This document shows, piece after piece, positions 26,003-34,675 of a stretch of DNA of 64,000 nucleotides. Source of the DNA: JASHPR01 sp963729365 (GTDB lineage Bacteria > Actinomycetota > Actinomycetes > Streptosporangiales > Streptosporangiaceae). The DNA is taken from the NCBI GenBank assembly GCA_963729365.1, contig CAVSNQ010000022.1:434001-498000 (forward strand). Reading direction: 5' to 3'. How positions within the stretch are numbered: the first letter of the stretch is position 1; every line of letters begins with the position of its first letter. The notes beneath the pieces were generated by a model. That model was given only the letters and a program-made list of their open reading frames with translations. It ran no database searches and was not told where the DNA came from. The position numbers and the translations under genes are program-made.

Positions 26003-26408
26003 GCCGGCCGCCGGACAGCTTGCCGGCCTTGCGGTTCAGCGGGATGCCGAGCTCGCCCAGCCGGGCCTTGGCGTAGGGCTGGTCGAAACGCCGGTTCAGG
26101 TTGCGGGTCAGGTGCAGCATGTCCGCGGCGGGCAGGTTCTTGTACAGCGGCGTGTCCTGGGCGACGAACGCGGTGCCGTCCAGCGCGGCCGGCGACCCGG
26201 GCAGCCGACCGCCGAGCACGGTGACGGCGCCCGCGTTCGGCGCGGCCAGGCCGACCGCCAGGTTCAGCAGGGTGGTCTTGCCCGCGCCGTTGGGGCCGAC
26301 CAGCGCGGTCACGTGCCCGGCGGGGACCGCCAGCGTGCACTCGCGCAGCGCCCAGGTGCGGCCGTAGCGCTTGCCCAGGCCGCTGGTCTCGATGATGTTC
26401 ACGTTCAT
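26003..26408 (-). pseudogene. ABC transporter ATPase, N-terminal remnant
   Basis: The start of an ABC ATPase is intact: LGKRYGRTWALRECTLAVPA, Walker A VGPNGAGKTTLLNLA, Q-loop region TAFVAQDTPLYKNL, then signature KLSGG near residue 133. Right after KLSGG the sequence becomes that of the permease in another frame, so Walker B, D-loop and H-loop are lost and no active pump can be made. The ATG overlaps the stop of the GntR gene as ATGA, showing the original operon order regulator-ATPase-permease. Confidence 0.78.
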
Positions 26409-27169
26409 GCGACACCCTCCGCTTCGCCGCTCCTTGCGCCGCGGCGTTCCCCCGTGCCGCTGCGGCGCTTATAGAAATCCCGCAGCGCGCTGGCGAACAG
26501 CGCCACGATGCCGTCCTCGTCCAGGCCCGCCGCGTCGGCGGTGGTCAGCCAGCCGAGCAGGGACTTGTGCAGCCCGGCGAGTTCCGGGAGCGCGACCTGG
26601 CCCAGGGTGGCCTGGATGAACGTGCCCTGGCCGGGCCGCCCGGCCGTCAGGCCCTTGGTCTCCAGCTCCTTATAGGCCTTCAGCACCGTGTTCGGGTTGA
26701 TCGCCAGCGAGGCCACCACGTCCCGGACCTTGGGCAGCTGGTCGCCCAGCGTGAGATAGCCCAGCCGCAGCGCGTGCTCCACCTGGTGCACGAGCTGCAG
26801 GTAGGTCGGCACCCCCGAGGCCGCATCCAGCCGGAACTCGATCGGCGACCCCGGCCCGCGCGGCCCGCCCCCCGGCGTGCCGCCGCCACCCCGCGGAAGC
26901 TCTGGCACTGCCGGAGCCCCTGTTTCCGACAGGTCGGCGAACAGCCCGGTCAGGTCGGCCCGGGTCTTGGCGCTCATGGCCCGCCCGGCCCGGTCGTCGA
27001 ACTCGGCCCGGTCCAGGCGGCCAGCGGCGAAGTGCTCGGCCAGCCGGCCGGAGACCGCCTCGCGCTCGGCGTCGGAGACGCGCAGGTGCTGGTCGGAATA
27101 CATGCCGCCGCTCGCAGGCGAAGCACCAGCCCCGCCGCCTGCCGCGCCGTCACCTTTATCTATAACCAT
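26405..27169 (-). CDS. GntR-family (YtrA-like) regulator with N-terminal DUF1707 domain
   Basis: A 254-residue protein. After a Gly/Ala-rich start, residues about 23-80 are a DUF1707 domain (LRVSDAEREAVSGRLAEHFAAGRLDRAEFDDRAG). Residues about 105-180 are a GntR winged helix (PTYLQLVHQVEHALRLGYLTLGDQLPKVRDV, INPNTVLKAYKELETKGL, GQGTFI). YtrA-type regulators control the ABC operon they sit in. Here those ABC genes are broken, so the regulator is orphaned. ATG at 27169 lies seven bases after a plausible -10, which fits a leaderless start. ATG at 27103 (MYSDQHLRVSD) is the other reasonable start. Confidence 0.78.
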   Translation of the reverse strand: MVIDKGDGAAGGGAGASPASGGMYSDQHLRVSDAEREAVSGRLAEHFAAGRLDRAEFDDRAGRAMSAKTRADLTGLFADLSETGAPAVPELPRGGGGTPGGGPRGPGSPIEFRLDAASGVPTYLQLVHQVEHALRLGYLTLGDQLPKVRDVVASLAINPNTVLKAYKELETKGLTAGRPGQGTFIQATLGQVALPELAGLHKSLLGWLTTADAAGLDEDGIVALFASALRDFYKRRSGTGERRGARSGEAEGVA

Positions 27170-27175
27170 AAGACT

Positions 27176-27205
27176 TGGATACAGGTAGGTGATCCGGCTG
27201 GTCAA
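27176..27205 (-). promoter_or_regulatory. putative promoter of the GntR-ABC operon
   Basis: Minus-strand TTGACC (27205-27200) and TATCCA (27181-27176), 18 bases apart, are positioned so that transcription would begin at or near the ATG at 27169. Confidence 0.35.
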
Positions 27206-27470
27206 CATGGCGGCCTAGCGCAGCAGCGCAGCGCTGCCAGCCGGACCCGCCGCACAGGCACGCCCTCCCGCACGGACAGTGACGCCCACGACGGCCTCCG
27301 CGACCCGCCGATCGCCGCGAATCCCCGGCAGTTTCGCGTCAAGGCAGGCACTGCTCCGCACCGGCTGGCGGCGCGCGGAACGCGCCAGCCATCCTGCAAC
27401 TGACTGGGTTAGCCGTCCTCCGGACGGCACCACAAGCGCCCGCACAGCGCTGGCCCGGGCAGCTGGCAGG
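27206..27470. other. intergenic stretch, no gene seen
   Basis: The stretch lies between the 499-aa gene's stop (27471) and the GntR promoter. It is GC-rich with no frame that has both a start signal and protein-like composition, and no clear terminator. Confidence 0.4.
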
Positions 27471-28970
27471 TCATTTTCTGGCGGCGGTGTAGCCGAGCGC
27501 TGCGGCGAGCTCGAGGGCGCTGCGGGGGGCGTAGGCAATGCGCCACAGCCCGCCGTGCGCGGCCGCGTGGGCCTCATCCTGCCAGGGATGCGGGTGCGCG
27601 GGGCCGCCGCCGGTGTGCAGGTCATGGACCAGCAGCGCGGCCATGAGGACCTTGCAGGTGGCGGGTTCGAAGACCTCGACGCCAAACCGGTGCGCACCGG
27701 CGTACGCAGCCGCCAGCGCCCGGTTCTTCACCACCGACCGGGTGCGGGACGGCGGGGCGACGTTCATCGACACGGTCGCGCCGTCATGACGGGCGAGTGT
27801 GGCACGCCAGCGGTGCAGGCGCTTGGCGAGCGCGTAGTTGGGGCCCTGCTGCGACACCAGGCTGTCGTTGATGCCGGGGTCGGCACCAGGCAGGTAGGCG
27901 CGGCGGAGCAGCCGGCCGCCCGACAGCGTCCGCAGTGTCCGGGCGGCGAGTTTGGCTGCCGGCGACCGGGTCGCGTAGGCGCGGGCGGACTGCGCGACCG
28001 CCTCGGCGGGGACGGCGAACACGTCGGTCGGCGTGGCGAGGAAAGCCAGTGCGACATCGTCACGGCGGGCCTGCAGGCGCACGGTGAGCGCGTCGGCGGC
28101 GGCGGCGAGGCGCACGTTGTCCGCGCCGTCGGCGTAGACGTAGTTCCCCAGCACCAGCGGGCCGTCCACAGCGGCCAGCCAGTCGGCGATGGCGGGGACC
28201 TCGCTGATCAGGTCAAGGCCGGCGCGCTGCGCGATGGCCTCGTCGCTGTCCCCGGGCTGATCGTGGCCCGGCTTGCCGCCAGCGACGGGAACCAGCAGTG
28301 TCCCGCCGCTGCGCCGCGCCGTGTCCAGCAGGCGCTCCCAGATAGCAGGACCGGGCAGGTCAACGGCGATCACCCGGGCGCCCCAGCTCAGCAGCACGGG
28401 AACCGGACCAACCTCGGCGCCCGCCCCGAGCGCGACGACCGTGCGGCCGGAAAGGCGCAGCCACTGCGGATGCGCCGCGACCGTGCGGACCGCGTCAGCG
28501 CACGACGGCTCGATCACGCCATCGTCCGCCCACCTCTCCAGCCTGCGCAGCAGAGCGCTGCCGCGGAGCCGCTCGCCGTGGTAGGGCAATGACAGCTCGC
28601 TCTCGGCCTGCCCGGTGCCCGGCACCGTGACGGCCGCAACTGACCGCTGCGCAGGTGCCGACAGCAAGCTGTCGAGTCCGGTCTCTTCGCCGCCCTCGTG
28701 GACGACGCGCATCTGCCGGTGCGCCGACTCCAGCCCCCCGCGGGCAACGGATACCGCGGCGTCCTTTGACGCCAGCCCTGCCTCGACGAGCCGGCGAAAG
28801 TGCACCAGGTAGCCCGTGCGCCAGTTGGCATCGTGCTCCGCATCCAGCGCCCCGGCCGGGTCGACCTGGCGCAGCGCGTCGGCCACTACCGCCCTGCCCA
28901 CCGCTGACGTGCTCCGGCGTCCGTCCGCTGACGCCGGAAATACGACCCCTGCCACCTCATCGCGGCTCAT
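27471..28970 (-). CDS. unknown protein with Rossmann-like core (499 aa)
   Basis: A large soluble protein I cannot assign. The middle contains a Rossmann-like beta-alpha-beta with an acidic end (GRTVVALGAGAEVGPVPVLLSW, then ARVIAVDLPGPAIWERL), suggesting a nucleotide or NAD(P) site around residues 195-235. A second conserved-looking block is VDGPLVLGNYVYADGADNVRLA. The C-terminus carries HDLHTGGGPAHPHPWQDEAH, a His/Asp-rich stretch that could bind metal. I chose ATG at 28970 because AGGAG lies four bases upstream. It is a single gene, flanked by a decayed gene on the right. Confidence 0.65.
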   Translation of the reverse strand: MSRDEVAGVVFPASADGRRSTSAVGRAVVADALRQVDPAGALDAEHDANWRTGYLVHFRRLVEAGLASKDAAVSVARGGLESAHRQMRVVHEGGEETGLDSLLSAPAQRSVAAVTVPGTGQAESELSLPYHGERLRGSALLRRLERWADDGVIEPSCADAVRTVAAHPQWLRLSGRTVVALGAGAEVGPVPVLLSWGARVIAVDLPGPAIWERLLDTARRSGGTLLVPVAGGKPGHDQPGDSDEAIAQRAGLDLISEVPAIADWLAAVDGPLVLGNYVYADGADNVRLAAAADALTVRLQARRDDVALAFLATPTDVFAVPAEAVAQSARAYATRSPAAKLAARTLRTLSGGRLLRRAYLPGADPGINDSLVSQQGPNYALAKRLHRWRATLARHDGATVSMNVAPPSRTRSVVKNRALAAAYAGAHRFGVEVFEPATCKVLMAALLVHDLHTGGGPAHPHPWQDEAHAAAHGGLWRIAYAPRSALELAAALGYTAARK

Positions 28971-29129
28971 CGCGCTCCTGTCGTCGTCACGAGACAACCA
29001 CGCTGAACCCGATCCCGCCACTACCAGTCGGCCGCCGCGGCGCCTCGCTCGCCGCCCGAACGACGGCCTACGCAGGTCAAGCGGCCCGAACCCTCGTAAT
29101 GGAGCGGTTGCTGGCCCGGCCTGAGCGCC

Positions 29130-29296
29130 GCGCGGGCTTGACAGGCGCATCCGGGCCGGGCAGCACCGTGGTACGGCTGGTCCACTCGGGCTGGGAACGC
29201 CGCCCCGACGGCGCGTCCGCGCGCGAGAACTACGACTCCGGCTGGGACCCCGTAGTCGGCTCTTTCGCCGAGGCCGCCGCCCGACTGCCTCGCTAA
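29130..29296 (+). pseudogene. SRPBCC/AHSA1-family protein, C-terminal relic
   Basis: The last about 50 residues, STVVRLVHSGWERRPDGASA, then RENYDSGWDPVVGSF, match the C-terminal helix region of SRPBCC (AHSA1-type) proteins, which normally have about 150 residues. No start or N-terminal part is present: upstream sequence in the same frame is Pro/Arg-rich noise antisense to the neighbouring gene. The rest of this 390-base gap holds nothing I can support. Confidence 0.55.
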
Positions 29297-29362
29297 CAAG
29301 CCCGGGTGCGCGCCTTCACCGCCGTCGGCGGGCGCGGGCCCGGTTGACTGGCCGCGGCATGT

Positions 29363-31237
29363 TCACGAGTGCGCTGGTGGGACGTCGAGCGCCGGGTTGC
29401 GGTCGAAGAACCCGAACGGCTTGAGCCAGAACGAGACCGTGTCCACGGGCATCACCGGCCAGTCCTCCGGCCGGGTGATGTGGTGGATGCCGAACACGTA
29501 CCAGAGCACCACGTCGGTGTTCTCGATGGGCCTGTTCCGCGCGGTCCACCGGGGCAGTCCCGAGTCCTCCTCGCTGAGGTTCGGGAACTCACCGCAGGGC
29601 CAGCGCTCGTCGTCCCGCTGCGGGGTGACCCAGAGCGTGTGCCCGATGACCTCGGCCCGCCGGAACGCCGGGGACGCGTGGTCGAGCAGCGGAGGGAACG
29701 TGCCGCCCGGGACCAGCTTGTACCCGACGGGCGTGCCCAGGCCGTTCCTGACGTTGTCGTTGACGACCTTCCAGCCCCGCTGAACGCTCCAGTCGTAGTC
29801 CTGCCTGCCCTCGGACTCGGTCCGCAGCGGGGTGTCCCTGATCGTCAGGCCCAGGCCGTACGGGTCCCGCTCGCTGACGCCGGGCGACTCGGACTGGGAC
29901 GCGTAGACCGTGTTGGCCGGGCCGTCCACGTCGAGGTCCAGGCGCGCCACGATGAAGTGCTGGTGGAACGGCGCGTAGGTTCGCTGGTCGACCAGCGTGC
30001 CGTAGGGCGGCTGCCCGCCGTCGGGGAAGTACGAGGTGACCATGATCCCGGTGGCGCGTACCTCGCACTCGATGCTGCCGTCCTGGTAGAAGCGCCAGTA
30101 GACGAGGTACTCGTAGTTCGCGACCGTGACGTGGAACGAGATCACCAGCCGTCGGGCGCGGCGTGACTCGCTGCCCGACCGGTCGTCCACGTGCTTCCAG
30201 AGGATCCCGCTGTCCTCCTCGTGAATGCAGATCGCGTTGGGTATGGTCCGCGGCTCGCCGCGGGAGTCGTGCACCACCGCGTCCAGGTAGGTGATCTCGC
30301 CCAGGCAGTCGCAGCCGAGCTCGAGCGAGGTGGTCATGAAGCCGAGCCCCCACTCGCCGATGTCGAACGCCGTCCGCCGGTAGTGATCCACGGTGGCGTC
30401 CCGGTACGGCACGATCATCTCGGCGAACGAGAGCCGGTGCGCCACCGGGCGGAGCCGCCCCGCGTCACGGAACCCCACCGTATGCAGGACCAGCCCCTCG
30501 CGGTGGTTGAAACCCAGGCGCAGTTCCCAGTTCTGCCAGCACAGCAGGTGGCCGCTGAGCGTAAAGGCCACTCCGTCGGGCTGGGCAATGTCCAACGGCT
30601 TCACCTCGCGCAGCGGCATCGGGATGAGCTTGGGCAGGTACTCCCCCATGACCTCGGGCGCATCGCCGACGCCGGGAGTGTCCTCGAGCTCCAGCAGCTC
30701 CATCCGGTTCAGGTCGACGACCGGGTGCAGCCCGCTGACGCTGTGCGCGTACGGGTTGCCGTCCTCGCTGCCGCGGTGCCACACGTCGGCCCAGCCGATC
30801 CGCAGGCCGCGGTAGCGCTCGGGGACCAGCGCCGCGCCGTACGCCCAGACGTCGGTGAGCACCAGCGACATGTCGGTGATCCCGCGGCGGGCCAGTGCCT
30901 CGATGAGCTGCGGGTGGGCGCGCAGCATCTCGTCGCACTCATGCCATTCGTCCACGGTCATGTTCGGCTGCTGACCGGGCAGCTGCTCCCAGCCGGTCAC
31001 CGCGGCGCCGGCCAGCGAGACCACCGCCCGGTACGCCTCGCCGTCCGCCCGGTCCCAGCAGACCGCGGCGGCCTGGCGGCCAGGCGGGGCGGGCGCTGCC
31101 TTGGCCGGCTCGATCAGCTCGATCGAAGCGAACCGCCAGCCCGGCGGGGTGACCCCGCGGTCGCGGCGCAGGGCGGCGGCGACGGCGGCGATCTCGCCGG
31201 CGGTGAGCGGGTCGAGCGGATGGGCGCCCTCGCTCAT
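29363..31237 (-). CDS. copper amine oxidase (primary-amine oxidase)
   Basis: A 624-residue copper/topaquinone amine oxidase, which turns primary amines into aldehydes with release of ammonia and hydrogen peroxide. The topaquinone precursor is Tyr375 in TVANYEYLVYW. The likely catalytic Asp is in YRRTAFDIGEWGLG. Copper ligands are HQHFIVARLDLDVDG and a later His in VIGHTLWVTP. N-terminal N2/N3-type domains precede the large C-terminal beta-sandwich. It has no signal peptide, so it is probably cytoplasmic. ATG at 31237 is only two bases after the ATP-grasp stop, so it is co-translated with that gene. The substrate may be the product of the divergent PLP decarboxylase. Confidence 0.92.
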   Translation of the reverse strand: MSEGAHPLDPLTAGEIAAVAAALRRDRGVTPPGWRFASIELIEPAKAAPAPPGRQAAAVCWDRADGEAYRAVVSLAGAAVTGWEQLPGQQPNMTVDEWHECDEMLRAHPQLIEALARRGITDMSLVLTDVWAYGAALVPERYRGLRIGWADVWHRGSEDGNPYAHSVSGLHPVVDLNRMELLELEDTPGVGDAPEVMGEYLPKLIPMPLREVKPLDIAQPDGVAFTLSGHLLCWQNWELRLGFNHREGLVLHTVGFRDAGRLRPVAHRLSFAEMIVPYRDATVDHYRRTAFDIGEWGLGFMTTSLELGCDCLGEITYLDAVVHDSRGEPRTIPNAICIHEEDSGILWKHVDDRSGSESRRARRLVISFHVTVANYEYLVYWRFYQDGSIECEVRATGIMVTSYFPDGGQPPYGTLVDQRTYAPFHQHFIVARLDLDVDGPANTVYASQSESPGVSERDPYGLGLTIRDTPLRTESEGRQDYDWSVQRGWKVVNDNVRNGLGTPVGYKLVPGGTFPPLLDHASPAFRRAEVIGHTLWVTPQRDDERWPCGEFPNLSEEDSGLPRWTARNRPIENTDVVLWYVFGIHHITRPEDWPVMPVDTVSFWLKPFGFFDRNPALDVPPAHS

Positions 31238-31239
31238 GG

Positions 31240-32703
31240 TCAGGCCATCTTGAAGGTCGGCGGGGTGACCGGGTCGGGGTGCTGGCAGACGATCGGGGTG
31301 CCAGCGAACTGGGCCCGGATCCCGGTGATCCACCGCTTGCACCGGTCCTCGAGCTGGTTGTCATCCGTCTGCAGGCGCCCGCGGGTCACCAGGGCTCCCA
31401 GGTCTGCACCCGGGTAACGGTAGTCGCCCGGCGCGAGGATGCGAAGGTAGAAGGCCTCGGTTTCGTCCGAGATCCAGTGCCAGTCGTATCCCCAGCGGTT
31501 GAACTCGGCGGCCCCGTCGTCGGTGAGCCGGTAGATGCCCGTGCGCGGTGCCCGGTTGAGCAGCTCCACCTGGTCGCCGGTCTCCTTGATGATGATCTGG
31601 CTCCAGACGTCGACGGTGGCCTCGCGAGACCAGCGCTCGTTGATCTCGGCGATGTCCACCTCGTAGTCCACGTCGAGGTACTCGAGCAGGTGGAACAGGA
31701 ACAGCGGCATGTCGGCGTAGGCGCCCGCGGTCACGTTCGTCATCGAGCTGATGCCGCTGATCCGCGGGTTGAGCTCGCCCAGGTAGAGCTCGCCGGTGCC
31801 GGTGTCGACGAGGAAGTCGACCTCGAAGAAACCCACGTAGCCCTCGTCGGCCAGCCGGTCGCCGAGGCGGCAGGTCAGGTCCCTGGCCCGCTGCTTCTGC
31901 TCGGCGGTGAGCGTGGCCGGGTAGTCGTTGCCCGCCCAGCCGCCGCGGTACGGGGTCAGCTCGGGGTGGCCGGTGATGTCGTTCATGAGTGGCCCGACCA
32001 GCGTGCCGCACCGGGTCAGCACCGCCTCGACGGCGATCGCGCGGTGGTCGATCCGGCGCATGACCTTGAGCTCGTTCTCGTGGAGCGGCTCCTGGGCCGA
32101 ATACTTGTCCCAGTCGGCCTGGGACTTGATGAAGAACGTGGTCTTGCCCGAGTCGCCGTAGGGCATCTGCACCACGAGGTCCTCGCCGAGGCCGGCCTGG
32201 GCGGCCAGGCCGAGGAGCTCGGTGTAGCTGGCGGCGCGGCCGAGGACGTTCGGCACGCTGGGCACGCCGGCGTCGTTGCCGAGCTGCGTGGTGACGATCT
32301 TGGAGTCCAGGCGGTGCCTGAGCCCGGCCGGCGGGTGGGCGACCTGCAGCCCGGCTTCCGCGGCCAGCGCCTCGGTCTGCTCGTCGAACATGACGAACGC
32401 CACCCGGCCGCCGGAGCCGTGGGAGCGGATCCAGCTGGTCACCTCGCGGCTCGCGAGCAGGAAGTTGCAGATGTCCTCGATCGACTCGAATTCGGGAGCC
32501 TGCCGGTCGGCGGGCACGAACACGCTGGGATGGCTGCCCTCGAACGAGTCGTAGTAGCTGACGTAGTGGAAGTTGCGGACCCACCGGTCGATCCCGAGCA
32601 GGTTGAACGCCGTCGGCGAGACGAAGTAGATCGGCGTCTGGTTGGTGCGGAAGAACTCCCGCAGGTCGGAGACCCCGCGCAGCTTCGGCGGCGAGTCTGT
32701 CAT
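31240..32703 (-). CDS. ATP-grasp family enzyme (biotin-carboxylase-like ligase)
   Basis: A 487-residue ATP-grasp protein. The ATP-grasp fold runs about residues 130-350: LRHRLDSKIVTTQLGNDAGVPSVPN, VVQMPYGDSGKTTFFIKS (nucleotide loop), RRIDHRAIAVEAVLTRCG, GYVGFFEVDFLV, and ELNPRISGISSMTN (metal Asn/Glu). The N-terminus (TPIYFVSPTAFNLLGIDRWV) and about 120 C-terminal residues are less typical. The family joins a carboxylate to an amine or thiol using ATP; the substrate is unknown. GGGGGAGGG precedes ATG 32703. It forms a two-gene unit with the amine oxidase and is divergent from the decarboxylase. Confidence 0.85.
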   Translation of the reverse strand: MTDSPPKLRGVSDLREFFRTNQTPIYFVSPTAFNLLGIDRWVRNFHYVSYYDSFEGSHPSVFVPADRQAPEFESIEDICNFLLASREVTSWIRSHGSGGRVAFVMFDEQTEALAAEAGLQVAHPPAGLRHRLDSKIVTTQLGNDAGVPSVPNVLGRAASYTELLGLAAQAGLGEDLVVQMPYGDSGKTTFFIKSQADWDKYSAQEPLHENELKVMRRIDHRAIAVEAVLTRCGTLVGPLMNDITGHPELTPYRGGWAGNDYPATLTAEQKQRARDLTCRLGDRLADEGYVGFFEVDFLVDTGTGELYLGELNPRISGISSMTNVTAGAYADMPLFLFHLLEYLDVDYEVDIAEINERWSREATVDVWSQIIIKETGDQVELLNRAPRTGIYRLTDDGAAEFNRWGYDWHWISDETEAFYLRILAPGDYRYPGADLGALVTRGRLQTDDNQLEDRCKRWITGIRAQFAGTPIVCQHPDPVTPPTFKMA

Positions 32704-32845
32704 CGTGGCCCTCCCCCTCAGGAGTCCGGTCTTGTCCCTGGAAGAGCGGATAGAGCGTGATTACCCGCCACGGCGCCGCGCCACGCACGGGGGAGGTTCC
32801 GGAGGTCAGCCGGTGTCGTGCCGGTGCGCGTAGCCGATGGCGGCG

Positions 32846-32876
32846 GCGGCCGGCCGGGACCATCCCGGCCGGCCGC
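32846..32876. promoter_or_regulatory. perfect 14-bp inverted repeat before the decarboxylase gene
   Basis: GCGGCCGGCCGGGA (32846-32859), loop CCA, TCCCGGCCGGCCGC (32863-32876). It lies in the 187-base region between divergent genes, 14 bases before the decarboxylase ATG. It is not downstream of any gene, so an operator or leader-hairpin role is more likely than termination. Confidence 0.5.
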
Positions 32877-32890
32877 GCTACCTTTCGCCC

Positions 32891-34261
32891 ATGCACAGTG
32901 TCGACGCCACCACAGAGCAGATGATCAGGTCGGTGCTCGCGTACGCGGAGAACCGGCTGCGGCTTGACCCGGTACCGCTGGACGAGGGCTCGCGCGACCC
33001 CGCCGAGCTCGACGCCGCGCTGCGGGGCCTGCTCGGCGACCTGCCGCACAACCCGGACCAGGTGCTCGGCGTCTACACGTCGTGCCTGGCGCCGGCGGTG
33101 ATCTCGGCGGACAGCCCCCGGTTCCTCGGCTTCATCCCGGCCGCGCCGACCAAGGCGGCGCTGCTGTTCGACATGCTGATCTCCTGCGCGTCGATCCAGG
33201 GCATCTCCTGGCTGGAGGCCGCGGGCGCGATCCACGCCGAGAACCAGGCGCTGCGCCTGATCGCCGACCGGGCCGGCCTTCCGGCTGGCGCAGGGGGCTG
33301 CTTCGTCTCCGGCGGCTCGGCCGCCAACCTGTCGGCGCTGGTCGTCGCCAGGGAGGTAGCCAAGCGGGCGGCCGGTCCCCGGGGCCCCGGCGCCGCCGGC
33401 CGGCGGTGGCGGGTCGCGGTCAGCACCGATGCGCACTCCTCGATCACGTCCACGCTGCGGATCCTGGAGATGGACCCGCTGACCGTGTACACCGACGATC
33501 ACCGGCTGACCGGCGCCGCACTCCGGGCGGCGATCGAGGCCGACGGCGACCCGTCCTCGATCGCCGCCGTGGTCGCCACGTCGGGCACCACCAACGCGGG
33601 CATCATCGACGACCTGGCCGGGGCCGCTGCGGTCTGCCGTGAGCTCGGAGCCTGGTTCCACGTGGACGGCGCCTACGGCGGGGCCGGGCTGTTCGCGCCC
33701 AGCGTCCGCCGCGCCTACGACGGCATCGAGCACGCCGACTCGTTCATCGTCGACCCGCACAAGTGGCTGTTCGCACCGTTCGACTGCGCTGCGCTGCTCT
33801 ACCGCGACCCGGCCCTCGCCCGGTCCGTGCACAAGCAGGACGCTTCGTATCTCGACGTGATCCACGACAACCCAGCCGAGTGGAACCCGACCGACTACGC
33901 CTACCACCTCACCCGGCGCGCCCGCGGGCTGCCGCTCTGGTTCTCACTCGCGGTCTATGGGGTGCGGGCCTACTCCGACGCCATCGAGGCCTCGATCAGC
34001 CTGGCCCGCCGGGCCGCTGCCGAGATCGCCGAGCGCGATTACCTGGAGCTGATCCGCGAACCCGAGCTCGGCGTGGTGCTGTTCCGCCGCCGGGGCTGGA
34101 CGCCCGCGCAGTACACCGACTGGGCCGACCGGCTGCTGCACGACCAGGTGGCGTTCATCCCCCCGTCCGCCTGGGAAGGCGAGACCGTCGCCCGGTTCGC
34201 GTTCCTGCACCCGCACACCCCGATCGGCCTGGTCCGCGAAATCCTCGACCGGATGCGGTAG
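32891..34261 (+). CDS. PLP-dependent decarboxylase (group II, aromatic-amino-acid/glutamate type)
   Basis: A 456-residue group II decarboxylase that removes CO2 from an amino acid to give an amine. The PLP lysine is Lys291 in VDPHKWLFAPFD. Other marks are FVSGGSAANLSALVVAREVA, STDAHSSITSTLRIL, SGTTNAGIIDDLA and WFHVDGAYGGAGLF. Length is normal. I prefer ATG at 32891, the start of the conserved N-terminus. An ATG at 32837 is in frame but would translate through the GC hairpin. No strong ribosome-binding site precedes either. Divergent from the ATP-grasp/amine oxidase unit, it could supply the amine for the oxidase. Confidence 0.88.
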   Translation: MHSVDATTEQMIRSVLAYAENRLRLDPVPLDEGSRDPAELDAALRGLLGDLPHNPDQVLGVYTSCLAPAVISADSPRFLGFIPAAPTKAALLFDMLISCASIQGISWLEAAGAIHAENQALRLIADRAGLPAGAGGCFVSGGSAANLSALVVAREVAKRAAGPRGPGAAGRRWRVAVSTDAHSSITSTLRILEMDPLTVYTDDHRLTGAALRAAIEADGDPSSIAAVVATSGTTNAGIIDDLAGAAAVCRELGAWFHVDGAYGGAGLFAPSVRRAYDGIEHADSFIVDPHKWLFAPFDCAALLYRDPALARSVHKQDASYLDVIHDNPAEWNPTDYAYHLTRRARGLPLWFSLAVYGVRAYSDAIEASISLARRAAAEIAERDYLELIREPELGVVLFRRRGWTPAQYTDWADRLLHDQVAFIPPSAWEGETVARFAFLHPHTPIGLVREILDRMR

Positions 34262-34342
34262 CCCGGTCCTGGGCGATCGCTCATAGCTGGCTGAGAGCCA
34301 ACCTAGAGCACCTCCCGAAAGCCGGCCGCGAGACTCGCTGTC

Positions 34343-34675
34343 ATGAGCAAGAACAGCACCTCGCCCGGCGTCGAGGCCAGGCAGCGAGGCCGGACGCGGC
34401 TGCGCGCGGCCACCGTCTCGGCCGCCGCCGCGAGCCTGATCGCCGCGGGGGCCGTCGCCTTCAGCCTGCCCGGCGCGGCCACCGCGGCGTCCAGCTCCTC
34501 GTCCGGCTCCGCCGCGAGCAGCACGCGCCATGCCACCTCGAGCACGTCAAGCGGGACCAGCAAGTCGGGCACGTCAGACGGCTCGTCCAGCTCGTCCTCA
34601 AGCGGCCTGAGCTCGCCGGCCTCCGCGCCGACGTCCAGTTCCGGCAGCGGCCAGGTCACCTCGGGCGGTTCGTGA
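34343..34675 (+). CDS. secreted serine-rich protein
   Basis: A 110-residue protein with a twin-basic N-terminus and a signal-peptide-like segment (LRAATVSAAAASLIAAGAVAFS, cleavage likely after ATAA near residue 48). A low-complexity Ser/Gly/Thr tail follows with no Cys. It could be a short spacer or cell-wall linker. Its TGA shares a base with the ATG of the heme-protein gene (TGATG), so it opens the electron-transfer operon. No family is recognised. Confidence 0.6.
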   Translation: MSKNSTSPGVEARQRGRTRLRAATVSAAAASLIAAGAVAFSLPGAATAASSSSSGSAASSTRHATSSTSSGTSKSGTSDGSSSSSSSGLSSPASAPTSSSGSGQVTSGGS

